A program made the position numbers and the translations under genes. Positions 24,823 through 33,827 of a DNA stretch of 64,000 nucleotides are shown here, one piece after another (position 1 is the stretch's first letter; each line of letters starts with the position of its first letter). The notes under the pieces were generated by a model, which did no database searches, had not been told where the DNA came from, and saw nothing but the letters and a program-made list of their open reading frames with translations. Location of the stretch: the NCBI RefSeq assembly GCF_000687145.1, contig NZ_JMFG01000011.1, positions 67,444-131,443 of the forward strand, in the 5' to 3' direction. Origin of the DNA: Thermoanaerobaculum aquaticum. GTDB lineage: Bacteria; Acidobacteriota; Thermoanaerobaculia; Thermoanaerobaculales; Thermoanaerobaculaceae.

Positions 24823-26192
24823 CCCCTCTGGCCCAGCTTGCCCGCGAGGTTCTCGCCGTGGGTCTCGAGGCGGTTCACCCGCGTACCCTCATGCGGCAGT
24901 TGACCTTTACCCCCCGGGGCTTGGGTTTCGGGGAGCACGTGCTGGAACCCCCGGGGAAGCTTGCGGTGCTGGCGGTGGGCAAGGCAGGCGGCACCCTGGC
25001 GGAAGCCTTTCTCACCCACAGCTTGCGCCGCCCGGATGCTCTGTGGGTTTACGTGCCGCACCAGGCCCCGGTGCCCGCTTCGGTGGCGCCGCACGCAAAG
25101 TACGGAAGCCACCCCCGGGTCTCGCAAGAAAACCTGGCCAACGCCCGGGAAATAGCCGCTGCCGTTGCCGCCCTTACCGCCGAGGACGGCCTTTTGCTGT
25201 TGCTTTCCGGCGGTAGTTCCGCCCTGCTAATGGCGCCGCTTCCCGGCCTGGAAACCACCACAGTGGACACCTTGCTCTGGGAGCTCATGACCGCCGGCGC
25301 CACCATTGCCGAGCTCAACACCGTGCGCAAGCACCTGGGGATGCTCTTTGGGGGTCGGCTGGCCGCACTTTGCCCGGCTTCGCTTTTGGCCTTGGTGCTT
25401 TCCGACGTGCCCGGGGACGACCTGGCCATTGTGGGCTCAGGGCCCACGGTGCCGGACCCCACCACCGCTGCCCACGCTCTGGCCGTCCTGCGGCGCTTTG
25501 GCCTGGAGTCCCGTTTCCCCCAGGTGGTCCACACGCTGCAAAGCCCGGAAAGCGAAACCCCGAAGCCCGGGGACCCGCGCCTGAACGGCAAAGCCACCGC
25601 GCTTTTGGGTTCTAACCGGGAGGCGCTGGAGGCCATGGCCGCCACTTTGGCCAGCGAAGCCTTCCGGCCGCGGATCCTCACGCGCCGCTTGCGGGGGGAA
25701 GCGCGGGAAGTGGGCCGGGTGCTGGCGGCCTTGCTTGTGAACGCAGCTCCGGGAACGGCGATCCTGGCGGGGGGTGAAACCACCGTGCGCGTTTCAGGGG
25801 AAGGGCGCGGCGGGCGCAACCTGGAGCTGGCCCTAGCCGCCGCGGTGGGGCTTTCCGGCCACCGCCACCGGTGCCTGCTGGCCGCCGGCAGCGACGGTGT
25901 TGACGGCACCTCCCCGGCAGCCGGTGCGGTGGTGGACGGCTTTACCGTGGCCCGTGCCGCCAAGCGCGGTAAAAGCGCCCAAAAAGCGCTTGCCGAAAAC
26001 AACAGCTGGGGATTTTTCGCCGATCTTCCCGAAGCCATCATCACCGGCCCCACCGGCACCAACGTGGCCGACCTGGTCGTTGGCCTGGTGGCCCCGCAGG
26101 CGCAACGTCCCCTTGCCCTGCGCACGCCCACCCGAGCGCCGCAACCCCAGCCGCCGTGGGGTTTGAAAAGCAGGGAGGAGCCCAGCGAATGA
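24819..26192 (+). CDS. Glycerate 2-kinase (GckA/MOFRL family)
   Basis: A 457-residue class II glycerate kinase that makes 2-phosphoglycerate from glycerate and ATP in serine, glyoxylate or sugar-acid breakdown. The DUF4147 N-terminal domain has VLAVGKAGGTLAEAF, LLLLSGGSSALL and SDVPGDDLAIVGSGPTVPD. The MOFRL C-terminal domain has GRGGRNLELALA, then SDGVDGTSPAAGAVVDG and ITGPTGTNVADL. The start is the GTG at 24819, coupled to the iron-trafficking gene. The last 25 residues are rich in proline and arginine and look unstructured. The DUF3891 gene follows with an ATGA overlap. Confidence 0.9.
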   Translation: MTPLAQLAREVLAVGLEAVHPRTLMRQLTFTPRGLGFGEHVLEPPGKLAVLAVGKAGGTLAEAFLTHSLRRPDALWVYVPHQAPVPASVAPHAKYGSHPRVSQENLANAREIAAAVAALTAEDGLLLLLSGGSSALLMAPLPGLETTTVDTLLWELMTAGATIAELNTVRKHLGMLFGGRLAALCPASLLALVLSDVPGDDLAIVGSGPTVPDPTTAAHALAVLRRFGLESRFPQVVHTLQSPESETPKPGDPRLNGKATALLGSNREALEAMAATLASEAFRPRILTRRLRGEAREVGRVLAALLVNAAPGTAILAGGETTVRVSGEGRGGRNLELALAAAVGLSGHRHRCLLAAGSDGVDGTSPAAGAVVDGFTVARAAKRGKSAQKALAENNSWGFFADLPEAIITGPTGTNVADLVVGLVAPQAQRPLALRTPTRAPQPQPPWGLKSREEPSE

Positions 26193-26944
26193 TCGTGAGG
26201 TCCACTGCCGATGGTTTGGTTCTCGTGACCCAATCCGCCCACGCTCTCTTGGCCTTCCAGCTGGCGGAACACTGGGGTAACCGCATCACCCCACGCCCCT
26301 CCCCCCGGGCCGAGGTCCTGGCCGCGGCGCTGCTCCACGATGCGGGCTGGGACCACTGGGACCAGCACCCGCAATGGGATGAAGCCCAAGGACCGCAAGG
26401 GTTTGAAACGTGGCCTTCGGGGGAAGAGCGGGAGAAGCTCTGGCGAGAAAGCCTCGCCCACGCCGCCCAGCGGGGTCGCTACGTGGAGTACCTGGTGGGG
26501 CACCACGTGCTGCACCTGGCGGAAACCTACTCCCCAAACCAGCACCAAGAGTTTGTGCTCGAGCTTCGCCAGCACCTGCAACGGCTCCGGGAGCAACTGG
26601 TCCATGAGCCGCGTTTCCGGCAAATCCTGGCCACAGGCCAGGACGAGGTAAACCGCCACATCCTGCGGGTAGTGGACGCGCTGGCGATTTACCTTTTGCG
26701 CCCCCCAACGCGGTGGGAGATTCCCGAAGTGCCGCTCAAAGAGGGCCCGGCCTCCCTCCAGCTCATCCCCGCCGGCCCCAACCTCTTCCGCCTCCACCCC
26801 TGGCCGTTTGTGGGCTCGCGCCTCACGGTCCGCGTGGAGGGCTATTGTTTGCCCACCCAAGCCCCCGTTCCCAAAGACACCTGGCCCCAGCTCCCGAGGG
26901 TTACGTTGGCCTTTACGCTCGTGAGGCTTGGGAAATCCTCGTAG
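26189..26944 (+). CDS. DUF3891 family protein
   Basis: A 251-residue protein with the DUF3891 opening MIVRSTADGLVLVTQSAHAL. It carries histidine- and aspartate-rich stretches (ALLHDAGWDHWDQHP, GHHVLHLA) that resemble an HD-type metal site. The family is uncharacterised, so hydrolase activity on phosphorylated compounds is only a guess. It overlaps the glycerate kinase by ATGA, which suggests a shared metabolic task. The C-terminal third is beta-rich and lacks recognised motifs. Confidence 0.75.
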   Translation: MIVRSTADGLVLVTQSAHALLAFQLAEHWGNRITPRPSPRAEVLAAALLHDAGWDHWDQHPQWDEAQGPQGFETWPSGEEREKLWRESLAHAAQRGRYVEYLVGHHVLHLAETYSPNQHQEFVLELRQHLQRLREQLVHEPRFRQILATGQDEVNRHILRVVDALAIYLLRPPTRWEIPEVPLKEGPASLQLIPAGPNLFRLHPWPFVGSRLTVRVEGYCLPTQAPVPKDTWPQLPRVTLAFTLVRLGKSS

Positions 26945-27006
26945 CGACCCCAATTTACGTATTTTCGGCCGATCTTCATAAGGACCTCCTGAGATTTTCA
27001 AAGGCC

Positions 27007-27035
27007 TTGACAACCCAAGGGGCAAGCACTAGATT
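27007..27035 (+). promoter_or_regulatory. Sigma-70 promoter of the LacI-family regulator gene
   Basis: A perfect TTGACA (27007-27012), 17-base spacer and TAGATT (27030-27035). The predicted start near 27042 falls at the first bases of the operator that follows. Confidence 0.8.
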
Positions 27036-27040
27036 GGGGA

Positions 27041-27054
27041 TGAAAACGTTTTCA
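27041..27054 (+). promoter_or_regulatory. LacI-family operator
   Basis: TGAAAACGTTTTCA is a perfect 14-base palindrome with the central CG typical of LacI/GalR-family sites. It overlaps the predicted transcription start of the adjacent regulator gene, so the regulator should repress itself. I found no second exact copy within the window. Confidence 0.8.
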
Positions 27055-27064
27055 TGGAGCCGCC

Positions 27065-28105
27065 GTGGCCCAACGCCCCAAAGCCCGCACCGGTCGCCCT
27101 CCTCAGCGCCGGGAGCCTACTATCCGGGATGTCGCTGCGCGTGCTGGCGTGTCACTTGCTACCGTCTCAAGGGTCCTGAACAACTCAGCTTTAGTGAGCG
27201 AAGAAAAGAAAAGACGGGTTCTCGCCGCGGTAGCCGCTTTGGGTTATACCCCTCACGAGGCCGCCCGCAGCTTAGTGCGACGGCGGACCAACACCGTGGC
27301 CTTCATCCTCCCGGAGGTGTCCGGCGATTTTTACTCCCAGCTGCTCAAAGGCGCCGAGCTTGCTGCCCGCGAGTTTGGGTTTCACCTCTTGGTTTCTGGG
27401 TTTCACGGCGAATCGGCAGAGGTGAGGAAAACCCTCCGTGCCACCCGCGGGCGGGTTGACGGCATCGTGCTCATGTGGCCGGAAGTGCACAGGGATGGAC
27501 TCCTTTCGGCGATTCCTGAAGGCACCTCTGTGGTCCTTTTGGGGGGGGCCGAGGACCCGCACCACCCCTCGCTGGCTTTGGACAACGTGGCCGGAACGGA
27601 AGCCGCGGTGCGTCATCTGGTGAGCCTCGGCCACCGAGTCATCGGGCACCTTCAAGGACCCGAAACCAACCTCGATGCCCAGGCCCGGCGACACGCCTTC
27701 CTCTCGGTGATTCGCCAAACGCCAGGCGCGGTCGCCGTGGAACTCCCCGGCGATTTCACGGAAGGGCGCGGCTACGAAGCCGCGCCTCTTTTTTTGGCGC
27801 AAAAGCCCCGACCCACAGCCATTTTTGCCGCCAACGACGCCAGCGCCATTGGCTTGCTGCTGCGCTTAGCCGAGCTTGGCGTTGCCGTGCCCGAAGAAAT
27901 CTCCCTGGTGGGCTTTGACGACATCCCCCTGGCCCGCCTGGTGAACCCGCCGCTCACCACGGTGGCAGCAGGAGCGGAGGAGTTGGGACGGAAGGCAGTG
28001 GAGCTGGTGGCGGCAAGCCCACCTCACCCCCAGCCCCAACGCGTGCTACTTCCCACCCGCTTGGTGGTGCGGCGCAGCACAGCGCCACCCAAGGAGCAAC
28101 CGTGA
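27065..28105 (+). CDS. LacI-family transcriptional regulator of the beta-glucan locus
   Basis: A 346-residue regulator. The DNA-binding domain is TIRDVAARAGVSLATVSRVLNN at 19-40 with the hinge helix SLVRRRTNTVAF; the rest is a sugar-binding core (FILPEVSGDFYSQLLKGAEL, DGIVLMWPE, PTAIFAANDASAIGLL, VGFDDIPLARLVNPPLTTV). The GTG start follows GGAG at 27056-27059; the nearer ATG at 27054 is out of frame. Its own promoter carries a matching palindrome. Position directly before the receptor, GH144 and ABC genes points to control by a beta-gluco-oligosaccharide. The first 18 residues are basic and add to DNA contact. Confidence 0.92.
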   Translation: MAQRPKARTGRPPQRREPTIRDVAARAGVSLATVSRVLNNSALVSEEKKRRVLAAVAALGYTPHEAARSLVRRRTNTVAFILPEVSGDFYSQLLKGAELAAREFGFHLLVSGFHGESAEVRKTLRATRGRVDGIVLMWPEVHRDGLLSAIPEGTSVVLLGGAEDPHHPSLALDNVAGTEAAVRHLVSLGHRVIGHLQGPETNLDAQARRHAFLSVIRQTPGAVAVELPGDFTEGRGYEAAPLFLAQKPRPTAIFAANDASAIGLLLRLAELGVAVPEEISLVGFDDIPLARLVNPPLTTVAAGAEELGRKAVELVAASPPHPQPQRVLLPTRLVVRRSTAPPKEQP

Positions 28106-28175
28106 GGTCCGTGGCCGACCATTTCCGAGCAGTTCCGCGGGAATCCCTAGGTCCCGCAAAGAAAGGAGGAGACGT

Positions 28176-31106
28176 ATGAAACGCGCAACCCTAGCCCTTA
28201 CGTTGGTGCTACCGCTGGTCCTTGCCGGTCCAGCGTTGGCCCAGGTCACCACCGCTTCCCTTGCCGGGAAGGTGAGCGACGAGCAGGGACTGCCCTTGCC
28301 CGGTGCTACGGTGGAGGCCAAGAACTTAGCCTCGGGCTTTACCTTCCGGGCCGTGACCAAGGAAAACGGCACGTTTCTCCTGGCCAATTTGCCCCCGGGG
28401 AAGTACGAGGTTACGGTCAGCTTGTCCGGCATGAAACCGGAAAGCCAAACCTTGGAGGTGCTCTTAGGTCAAACCGCCACCGCCAACTTCCGCCTCACCG
28501 TGGATCAGCTCTTTGTGGAGGAAGTTACGGTGGTGGGCAGCAAGATCATTGACATCAAAAGCCCGGAAATTGCCACCAACATCAGCCCCGACCAGCTGGT
28601 TTACCTGCCTCAACGAGAGCGTAACTTTATTAACTTTGCCGCCCTGGCACCGGGGGTGTACGTCGATCCCCGGGAGGACTCGTCCCGTTACTTCCGCGCC
28701 GGCGCTTCCTCCGCCAAACAGGTGAACGCGTTCATCGATGGGGTTTCCTACAAGAACGACATGATGGAAGGGGGCGCCTTCATGCAGGATGCCTCCAAGG
28801 GTAACCCATTCCCCCAAAATGCCGTGCAGGAGTTTCAAGTCCTCACCCAAAACTACAAAGCAGAATACGAGAAATCGGCATCAGCGGTGATCACCGCTAT
28901 CACCAAATCGGGAGGCAATACCTTCAGCGGCGATGCCTTTTTCTACTATCAAGACAAGGACATGGTGACCTTGGACAAGCTTTCCAAAGAACGCGGGCTT
29001 TCCAAGCCGGATTACAAGCGGCAGTTGGGGGGCCTGAGTCTGGGCGGACCCATCACCAAGGATAAGCTCCACTTCTTTTTCGCTTATGAGCGAAACGATC
29101 AAGACCGCTTCAACCAGGTGTTCCACGGGCCGCTCTGGGACAGCCCCAACGTGCCCCCGGAGCTGAAGAACCGCTTGTCCCAGTACGCCACCGGAAACGT
29201 CAAAGCACCTTATGAATCCAACCTTTACTTTGGCAAGCTTTCCTGGCAGCCCAACCTTGGCTCCACCGTGGATGTTTCCTATTACAGCCGCGACGAAGAC
29301 GAACGGCGGGGCTTTGGCGGACAAAGGGTGGAGGAGGGCGCTGAGCGCTTCCGCATTACCAGCGACTCGTTAGTTACGAAGTGGTCGGCGGTGGTGGGGA
29401 GCCAAAGCTTCAACGAGCTCACCGGCACCTGGCAGGAACTGCGGTGGTTCCCCTCGGCCTTTGGCTCCACCCCTCGGCAAAACTACATTGGCCTTCTGGA
29501 CGTCGGCAGCAAGGACGCCTCCCAGGACTTCAAGCAAACCCGCTATACCCTGCGCGAGGACTTCACCACGTACTTCTCCTACCGTGGGGAGCACACCGCC
29601 AAGGCCGGCGTTTCGGCCAACTTCATGGACTACACGATCATCAAGACCCTGTTCCCCAACGGCTACTACGAGTACCGAGAAGCCGAGCACTGGCAGTACC
29701 CGGTCTTGGCCCGCCTGGGCTTTGGGGACCCCAAGTTGGCCTTTAGCAACAACCAGTACGGCGTGTACCTGCAAGACGATTGGCGCATGAGCCCGACGTT
29801 TACGCTGTCGCTGGGTCTGCGCTGGGACTACGAGACCAACATGCTCAACAACAAGTGGAAGACCCCCAGCGGCCTGCTCTCCGCCATGCAAAACGCTTGC
29901 CGCACGTACTCCCAGCCCGTAGGTGGGAAAACCACCTGGTGCTTGAACGAAATTCTCGACTTTAACCGCTTCACCACTGACGGCACCAAACGGGACTCGT
30001 ACAAAGGCATGATTCAGCCGCGGCTTGGTTTTTCCTGGGATGCTTCCGGTCACGGCACCACTGTTGTTTTTGGCGGGTGGGGCAAATACTACGATCGCGT
30101 GGCGCTCAACGACATCTTTGACGAAAAGTACCGCCACAGCTACAAGATCTACACCTTCTGCTTTGTGGAAGGGGCGTGCTCCAACCCAATTCCCTGGCGG
30201 CCCGAGTACGCCACACCCGAAGGCCTTGCCGGAATCATCAGCTCGGGCCAAGCTCCGGGTCCGGAGGTGTTCTTAGTGGCCAACGATATGAAACCGCCCC
30301 GCAGTGATCAGTGGACCCTGGGCTTGCGCCAGCAGCTGGGCTCCTGGCTGGTAGGGGCCTCCTACGCCGGGATCCGCACCTACAACCTCATGGCTTGGAT
30401 CTTCGCCGACCTGCCGCCGGGCACCACCTTTAACGACCGCTGGAGCGGACAAATCCCCATTCCGGGCTACGCCCGCGCCTTCAAGACCACCACGGCTCGC
30501 AAGAGCAAGTACGATGCCCTCTACCTGACTCTCGACAAGCCCTACACTGCCGACTCCCGTTGGGGTGCCAACGTTGCGTACACCTACGGCAAAGCCAAGG
30601 CCTTTGGCCCCGGCACAGATGGGGTCATCTTTGCCCTCGATTACGTAGCCCCTCAGGATTTCGACTGGCATCCGGCAGACTTCGACGAGCGCCACCGCTT
30701 GGTGGCTAGCGGTACTGTGGGCTTACCTTGGGGTTTCCGTCTTTCCAGCATCCTCACCTTGGGCTCCGGTACGCCGTTCACGATTTACGATGCTTCCGCC
30801 GGGTGGAACAACTTCAAGGTTCGCTTTGGCGATGGCCGGTTTGAAAAGCGCAGCTTCTTGGGCATCAAGGAGTGGGTCTACCGCTCGCTGGATTTGCGGC
30901 TGGACTGGGAGAGCCCCAGCGTGGGTGGGGTGAGGTTCGGCGTTTCCGGGGAAGCCTTTAACGTCTTCAACTACGTGAACGAGGGGTGCCCCGGTTGGGG
31001 TACCGGCTTCATCCCGCCGGCCGGGGAAAGCAACCCGTCCTTCGGCAAGGGCGAGTGCCAGTTCAACCCGCGGCGCTATCAGGTTGGTGTGCGGGTAAGC
31101 TTCTAG
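28176..31106 (+). CDS. TonB-dependent receptor, Oar-like, with carboxypeptidase-regulatory domain (beta-glucan locus)
   Basis: A 976-residue outer-membrane receptor. Signal peptide 1-22 ends ALAQ; a CarboxypepD-like beta domain spans about 25-105 (LAGKVSDEQGLPLPGATVEA, NLPPGKYEVTVSLSG); the plug covers about 110-250; the rest is the barrel, ending YQVGVRVSF with a terminal Phe. No SusD-like partner is present, unlike Bacteroidetes glycan loci. Six cysteines in three close pairs (near 600-625, 675-680 and 950-970) may form loop disulphides. AAGAAAGGAGGAG is the ribosome site. Position after the LacI regulator makes a glucan or oligosaccharide the likely cargo. Confidence 0.88.
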   Translation: MKRATLALTLVLPLVLAGPALAQVTTASLAGKVSDEQGLPLPGATVEAKNLASGFTFRAVTKENGTFLLANLPPGKYEVTVSLSGMKPESQTLEVLLGQTATANFRLTVDQLFVEEVTVVGSKIIDIKSPEIATNISPDQLVYLPQRERNFINFAALAPGVYVDPREDSSRYFRAGASSAKQVNAFIDGVSYKNDMMEGGAFMQDASKGNPFPQNAVQEFQVLTQNYKAEYEKSASAVITAITKSGGNTFSGDAFFYYQDKDMVTLDKLSKERGLSKPDYKRQLGGLSLGGPITKDKLHFFFAYERNDQDRFNQVFHGPLWDSPNVPPELKNRLSQYATGNVKAPYESNLYFGKLSWQPNLGSTVDVSYYSRDEDERRGFGGQRVEEGAERFRITSDSLVTKWSAVVGSQSFNELTGTWQELRWFPSAFGSTPRQNYIGLLDVGSKDASQDFKQTRYTLREDFTTYFSYRGEHTAKAGVSANFMDYTIIKTLFPNGYYEYREAEHWQYPVLARLGFGDPKLAFSNNQYGVYLQDDWRMSPTFTLSLGLRWDYETNMLNNKWKTPSGLLSAMQNACRTYSQPVGGKTTWCLNEILDFNRFTTDGTKRDSYKGMIQPRLGFSWDASGHGTTVVFGGWGKYYDRVALNDIFDEKYRHSYKIYTFCFVEGACSNPIPWRPEYATPEGLAGIISSGQAPGPEVFLVANDMKPPRSDQWTLGLRQQLGSWLVGASYAGIRTYNLMAWIFADLPPGTTFNDRWSGQIPIPGYARAFKTTTARKSKYDALYLTLDKPYTADSRWGANVAYTYGKAKAFGPGTDGVIFALDYVAPQDFDWHPADFDERHRLVASGTVGLPWGFRLSSILTLGSGTPFTIYDASAGWNNFKVRFGDGRFEKRSFLGIKEWVYRSLDLRLDWESPSVGGVRFGVSGEAFNVFNYVNEGCPGWGTGFIPPAGESNPSFGKGECQFNPRRYQVGVRVSF

Positions 31107-31114
31107 GAGAAGGA

Positions 31115-31140
31115 GGGGAGGGCCCGCCCGGGCCCTCCCC
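31115..31140 (+). terminator. Strong hairpin between receptor and GH144 genes
   Basis: An 11-base-pair perfect stem (GGGGAGGGCCC with GGGCCCTCCCC) and a GCCC loop start eight bases after the receptor stop. There is no T-run after it, so it may be a partial terminator or a 3'-end stabiliser. The TATCCT that follows suggests a fresh start for the next gene. Confidence 0.6.
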
Positions 31141-31146
31141 TATCCT
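31141..31146 (+). promoter_or_regulatory. Probable -10 element of a leaderless GH144 transcript
   Basis: TATCCT lies exactly six bases before the ATG at 31153, and no ribosome-binding site is present. It directly follows the hairpin ending the receptor unit. Confidence 0.4.
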
Positions 31147-31152
31147 TGAACC

Positions 31153-32580
31153 ATGGGGATCCTGCGGCGGCAAGCCCTTTGCCTTTTGCTCTTGGCCTCC
31201 TGTGCGGTACCCACCGATCCGTCCGACCGAGGGATACATCGGCGCTTGCAGCCGGTGCAGCTTTCCCCGCTTTTAGCAGAAGTCCAGAGGCGGGCCTTCC
31301 TTTACTTTTGGGAAACTGCGGATCCCACCACCGGCCTGGTTCCCGATCGCTGGCCCACCCCTTCCTTTGCCAGCATTGCTGCCGTAGGATTTGCCCTGAC
31401 CTGCTACCCCATAGGGGTGGAACGGGGCTGGATCACCCGTGACCAAGCCCGGGATCGCACCTTAACCACCCTGCGTTTCTTTGCCCATGGACCGCAAGGC
31501 CCTGAAAGCTCCGGGACCATTGGCTACAAGGGCTTTTTCTACCACTTCTTGGACATGAAAAGCGGCACCCGCTTTGGCACCGTGGAGCTTTCTTCGGTGG
31601 ACACGGCGCTTTTGCTCATGGGCGTTCGCTTTGCTGCCCGCTACTTCCGAGAGGACACCCCGGAAGAAGCGGAAATCCGCACGCTGGCGGAGCAACTCAC
31701 CAACGCCACCGATTGGCGTTGGATGCAACCACGGCCCCCTCGCATTGCCATGGGGTGGAAACCGGAAACCGGTTTTTTATCTGCCGATTGGTGGGGGTAC
31801 AACGAAGCCATGGTGGTGTACCTTTTGGCCTTGGGGTCCCCCACCTATTCAGTAGCCCCCGAGGCCTGGCAAGCGTGGACCAGCTCCTACCGGTGGGGTA
31901 GCTTCTACGGTTTTGAGCACGTGGGTTTTGCCCCGCTGTTTGGTCACCAGTACTCCCATTTGTGGGTGGATTTCCGTGGGATTTACGACGGCTTCATGCG
32001 CGAAAAAGGCATTGATTACTTTGAAAACTCCCGCCGGGCGGTGCTTGCGCAAAGGGCCTACGCCCAAGCCAACCCCGAAGGCTTTCAAGATTACAGCAAG
32101 AACATTTGGGGCCTTTCCGCCTGCGATGGCCCCGCAGATGTCACGATGGAGGTGAACGGTCGGCAAGTGCGGTTTTACACCTACGCCGCCCGGGGGGCCT
32201 CCCACACCGAAGTGCGGGATGACGGAACGCTTTGCCCCACGGCGGTGGTGAGCTCCCTGCCCTTTGCCCCGGAAGTGGTGGTGCCCGCTACCGAAGCGTT
32301 GTACCGGCGCTACCGGCCCTGGCTTTGGGGAGCTTACGGTTTTCTGGACGCTTTTAACCCTACCTTCCGGTTTACCCAGGTGCCCGTGCGCCACGGGCGG
32401 GTGGTCCCGGACGTGGGGTGGTTCGACACCGATTACCTGGGCATTGACCAGGGGCCCATGGTGATCATGATTGAAAACTACCGCTCGGAGCTGGTCTGGC
32501 GGCTCATGCGCGGCGATCCGGTTTTGCGGGAAGGGCTGAAAAAAGCCGGATTTACCGGCGGCTGGCTGGACGCACCATGA
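31153..32580 (+). CDS. GH144/glycoamylase-like (PF10091-type) lipoprotein, candidate endo-beta-1,2-glucanase
   Basis: A 475-residue lipoprotein with lipobox LASC (Cys17). The catalytic region matches the glycoamylase-like family that includes GH144: LAEVQRRAFLYFWETADPTT, GFALTCYPIGVERGWI, GFFYHFLDMKSGTR, ELSSVDTALLLMG, WWGYNEAMVVYLLALGSPT and YGFLDAFNPT. Characterised GH144 members cut beta-1,2-glucan internally with an (alpha/alpha)6 fold; related subfamilies are untested. Anchored in the envelope, it would cut imported or external glucan to oligosaccharides for the ABC importer encoded next (ATGA overlap with the binding protein). The exact linkage is inference. Confidence 0.8.
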   Translation: MGILRRQALCLLLLASCAVPTDPSDRGIHRRLQPVQLSPLLAEVQRRAFLYFWETADPTTGLVPDRWPTPSFASIAAVGFALTCYPIGVERGWITRDQARDRTLTTLRFFAHGPQGPESSGTIGYKGFFYHFLDMKSGTRFGTVELSSVDTALLLMGVRFAARYFREDTPEEAEIRTLAEQLTNATDWRWMQPRPPRIAMGWKPETGFLSADWWGYNEAMVVYLLALGSPTYSVAPEAWQAWTSSYRWGSFYGFEHVGFAPLFGHQYSHLWVDFRGIYDGFMREKGIDYFENSRRAVLAQRAYAQANPEGFQDYSKNIWGLSACDGPADVTMEVNGRQVRFYTYAARGASHTEVRDDGTLCPTAVVSSLPFAPEVVVPATEALYRRYRPWLWGAYGFLDAFNPTFRFTQVPVRHGRVVPDVGWFDTDYLGIDQGPMVIMIENYRSELVWRLMRGDPVLREGLKKAGFTGGWLDAP

Positions 32581-33827
32581 GATCGGCGTGGCTGGCAGTG
32601 GCCCTTTTGGCGGCCGCCTGCACCGGGAAAGAGGACCCGTCGGTGTTGACCTTTTGGGCCCTGGGCAGGGAAGGGGAAGCTGTCGGCCCAATCCTGCAGG
32701 AATTTGAAAGGGAAAACCCCGGCGTCCGCGTGCGGCTGCAGCAAATCCCCTTTACCGCCGCCCATGAAAAGCTGCTCACCGCCATCGTGGGGCGCAGCAC
32801 CCCCGATGTGGCGCAGGTGGGCAACACCTGGATTCCTGAGCTGGCCGCCCTCAAGGTGCTGGAGCCTTTGGATCCGTGGCTTCCCCGCTTTCCGGTTTTG
32901 AGTTCAAAAAACTTCTTCCCGGGCATTTGGGAAACCAACGTGGTAGAGGGGGTGGTGTGGGGCATCCCCTGGTACGTGGACACCCGGGTGTTGTTTTACC
33001 GCCAGGACCTCCTGGCCGCTGCTGGCTTTATCGCCCCACCCAAGACCTGGGAGAGCTGGCGTAAGGCCATGCGGGCTTTGAAGCAAAAGGGCCTCTGCCC
33101 CTTTGCCATTTACCTGCCCACCGACGAGTGGGCGCAGCTGGTGATCCTGGCCATGCAGCAGGGTGCCACCCTGGTGAGCCCGAAGGCTGAGCCCAAGTTT
33201 TCCGAAGCGAGCTTCACCCAAGCCTTGGAGTTTTACCTGGGCCTCTTCCACGAAGGCCTGGCCCCGGTGTTGGGCAACGCCCAGGTGGGCAACTACTACC
33301 AGCGCTTTGCCGACGGGTGGTATGCCATGTACATCACCGGTCCTTGGAACCTGGGAGAGTTCCGCCGCCGCATGCCACCTTCGGTGTCCTGGAGCACGGC
33401 CCCCCTGCCGGCACCGCAGGAAAACGCTTACCCCGGCGTTTCCCTGGCCGGTGGCTCCTCGCTGGTGGTTTTCCGGCGCTCTTCCAAAAAAGAGCTGGCG
33501 GTGCGGCTTTTGGCGTATTTGAGCCAGCCGCCGGTGCAGAGGCGTTTTTTCCAGGAAACCGGAGACCTGCCTTCGCAGCTTGCCGCCTGGGAGTACCCCG
33601 AGCTGCACCAGGATCCCCAGGCCCAAGCCTTCTGGCAGCAGCTCCACCGCGTTCGCCCGCTGCCGCTTTTGCCGGAATCCGAGCGCTTAATGCAGAGGCT
33701 CTGGGAAGTGGTGGAAAGCGGCATCCGCGGCCAAGCTTCGGCACAGCAAGTGGCTCAGCAGATGGATCAGGAGGCTTCCTGGATGCTGGAAAAGCGCCGA
33801 TGGCTTTTAGCGCGGAGAAAACCATGA
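32577..33827 (+). CDS. Sugar ABC transporter binding lipoprotein (extracellular solute-binding family 1)
   Basis: A 416-residue periplasmic lipoprotein (LAAAC, Cys15). The mature protein starts VLTFWALGREGEAVGPILQE and shows the family 1 motifs ARSTPDVAQVGNTW-like GRSTPDVAQVGNTW, GIPWYVDTRVLFYRQDLL, WYAMYITGPWNLGEF and GGSSLVVFRRS. It delivers oligosaccharides to the two permeases that follow. The ATG overlaps the GH144 stop and its TGA overlaps the first permease ATG. Aromatic residues along the cleft fit a gluco-oligosaccharide ligand. Confidence 0.9.
   Translation: MRSAWLAVALLAAACTGKEDPSVLTFWALGREGEAVGPILQEFERENPGVRVRLQQIPFTAAHEKLLTAIVGRSTPDVAQVGNTWIPELAALKVLEPLDPWLPRFPVLSSKNFFPGIWETNVVEGVVWGIPWYVDTRVLFYRQDLLAAAGFIAPPKTWESWRKAMRALKQKGLCPFAIYLPTDEWAQLVILAMQQGATLVSPKAEPKFSEASFTQALEFYLGLFHEGLAPVLGNAQVGNYYQRFADGWYAMYITGPWNLGEFRRRMPPSVSWSTAPLPAPQENAYPGVSLAGGSSLVVFRRSSKKELAVRLLAYLSQPPVQRRFFQETGDLPSQLAAWEYPELHQDPQAQAFWQQLHRVRPLPLLPESERLMQRLWEVVESGIRGQASAQQVAQQMDQEASWMLEKRRWLLARRKP

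Noticed and set aside
25049-27025. A 658-codon minus-strand frame across glycerate kinase and DUF3891
   Set aside because: Spans two well-supported genes in antisense and has shadow composition.
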